Assembly: GCA_002732845.1 (NCBI GenBank)
Contig: NVSZ01000002.1
Coordinates: 64,832 to 70,470, forward strand
DNA from: Rhodospirillaceae bacterium
GTDB taxonomy: Bacteria; Pseudomonadota; Alphaproteobacteria; Rhodospirillales; Magnetovibrionaceae
DNA length: 5,639 nucleotides
Direction: 5' to 3'
The notes under the pieces were generated by a model. That model was not told the DNA's origin. It worked only from the letters and a program-made list of their open reading frames with translations, and made no database searches. The translations under genes were made by a program, and so were the position numbers. Position 1 is the stretch's first letter; every line of letters begins with the position of its first letter. Shown in pieces: positions 5,320-5,639 of this stretch.

Positions 5320-5639
5320 AAAAGTCATCACCCTTGCCCTGTTGGCAGGCTTTGCCGCGATTTTTACAAATCTTTTATTGGGCTATGTGCCGGACGAAAG
5401 CTTGAATTTGACCGCACGTTATTATGCGGAAAACACCGCCTCTGAGACGGGTGCGGCGAACATCGTCACCGCGATAATTGTGACGTATCGTGGGCTGGAT
5501 ACCTTGGGCGAAGTCACCGTTCTGTTTCTTGCCGCCGCCATTGTTGGGCTGGTGCTGGCCCAAACCCGTGTGGGAGATCAATCCGGCGTGGAAAAAATGC
5601 CACCGGCGGGTGAATTGTTAGAAGTCGGAACGCGTCTGT
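5312..5639 (+). CDS. MbhE-MnhB fusion, antiporter subunit (3' end beyond window)
   Basis: 109 codons are visible and no stop is reached. The N-terminal part is a short MbhE unit: a first helix (about 5-24), the signature ARYYAENTASETGAAN (35-50) with VTAIIVTYRGLDTLGE (52-67), and a second helix (about 68-84). After a hydrophilic linker (86-98) the frame continues as GELLEVGTRL, which resembles the first helix entry of the MnhB/MrpB domain, so the protein is most likely MbhE fused to MnhB. In Bacillus-type Mrp the MbhE segment is the very C-terminus of MrpA and MrpB is separate. The start is strong: GGAGG lies 5 nt before the ATG, and the gene overlaps its upstream neighbour by 8 nt. The MbhE part is certain; the MnhB part rests on about ten residues and operon order. 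Confidence 0.88.
   Translation, partial: MIKKVITLALLAGFAAIFTNLLLGYVPDESLNLTARYYAENTASETGAANIVTAIIVTYRGLDTLGEVTVLFLAAAIVGLVLAQTRVGDQSGVEKMPPAGELLEVGTRL

Overview
The window looks like part of a chromosome from a Gram-negative bacterium, most likely a marine or aquatic alphaproteobacterium. The evidence is Sec signal peptides on two periplasmic binding proteins, a HAMP-type membrane sensor with a conserved coiled-coil linker, and an Mrp/Mbh-type antiporter operon. The genus cannot be read from the sequence. The left two thirds are AT-richer than the antiporter operon on the right. No rRNA, tRNA, CRISPR array or recognisable insertion sequence was found.

Left block (1-2591, all minus strand, read right to left): two orphan periplasmic solute-binding proteins of the SBP_bac_3 type are followed, 4 nt after the second one's stop codon, by a membrane sensor (TM, periplasmic domain, TM, HAMP, coiled coil, apparent start of a PocR-like ligand-binding domain). 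The sensor runs off the left edge, so its output domain is not visible. No ABC permease or ATPase gene is visible. The simplest reading is a ligand-sensing cluster rather than a nutrient importer.

Middle (2592-3925): a stand-alone CheY-like receiver gene on the minus strand (3030-3395) lies between two non-coding stretches of 438 and 530 bases. The first holds a perfect 15-bp tandem duplication. The second separates the receiver gene from the divergent antiporter operon, has several inverted repeats, and has a 70-codon open frame with no usable start codon.

Right block (3926-5639, plus strand): a tightly overlapping operon encodes MrpE, MrpF, MrpG, a free-standing MbhD/DUF4040 protein, and a protein that starts as MbhE and continues into what looks like an MnhB domain, cut by the right edge. 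This E-F-G-D-E-B order matches the antiporter module of membrane-bound hydrogenases (mbhA to mbhF) rather than the classical mrpABCDEFG order, where the MbhD and MbhE segments form the C-terminus of MrpA. The operon probably builds a multi-subunit cation/proton antiporter in the inner membrane, with its large MrpC- and MrpD-like subunits encoded beyond the window.
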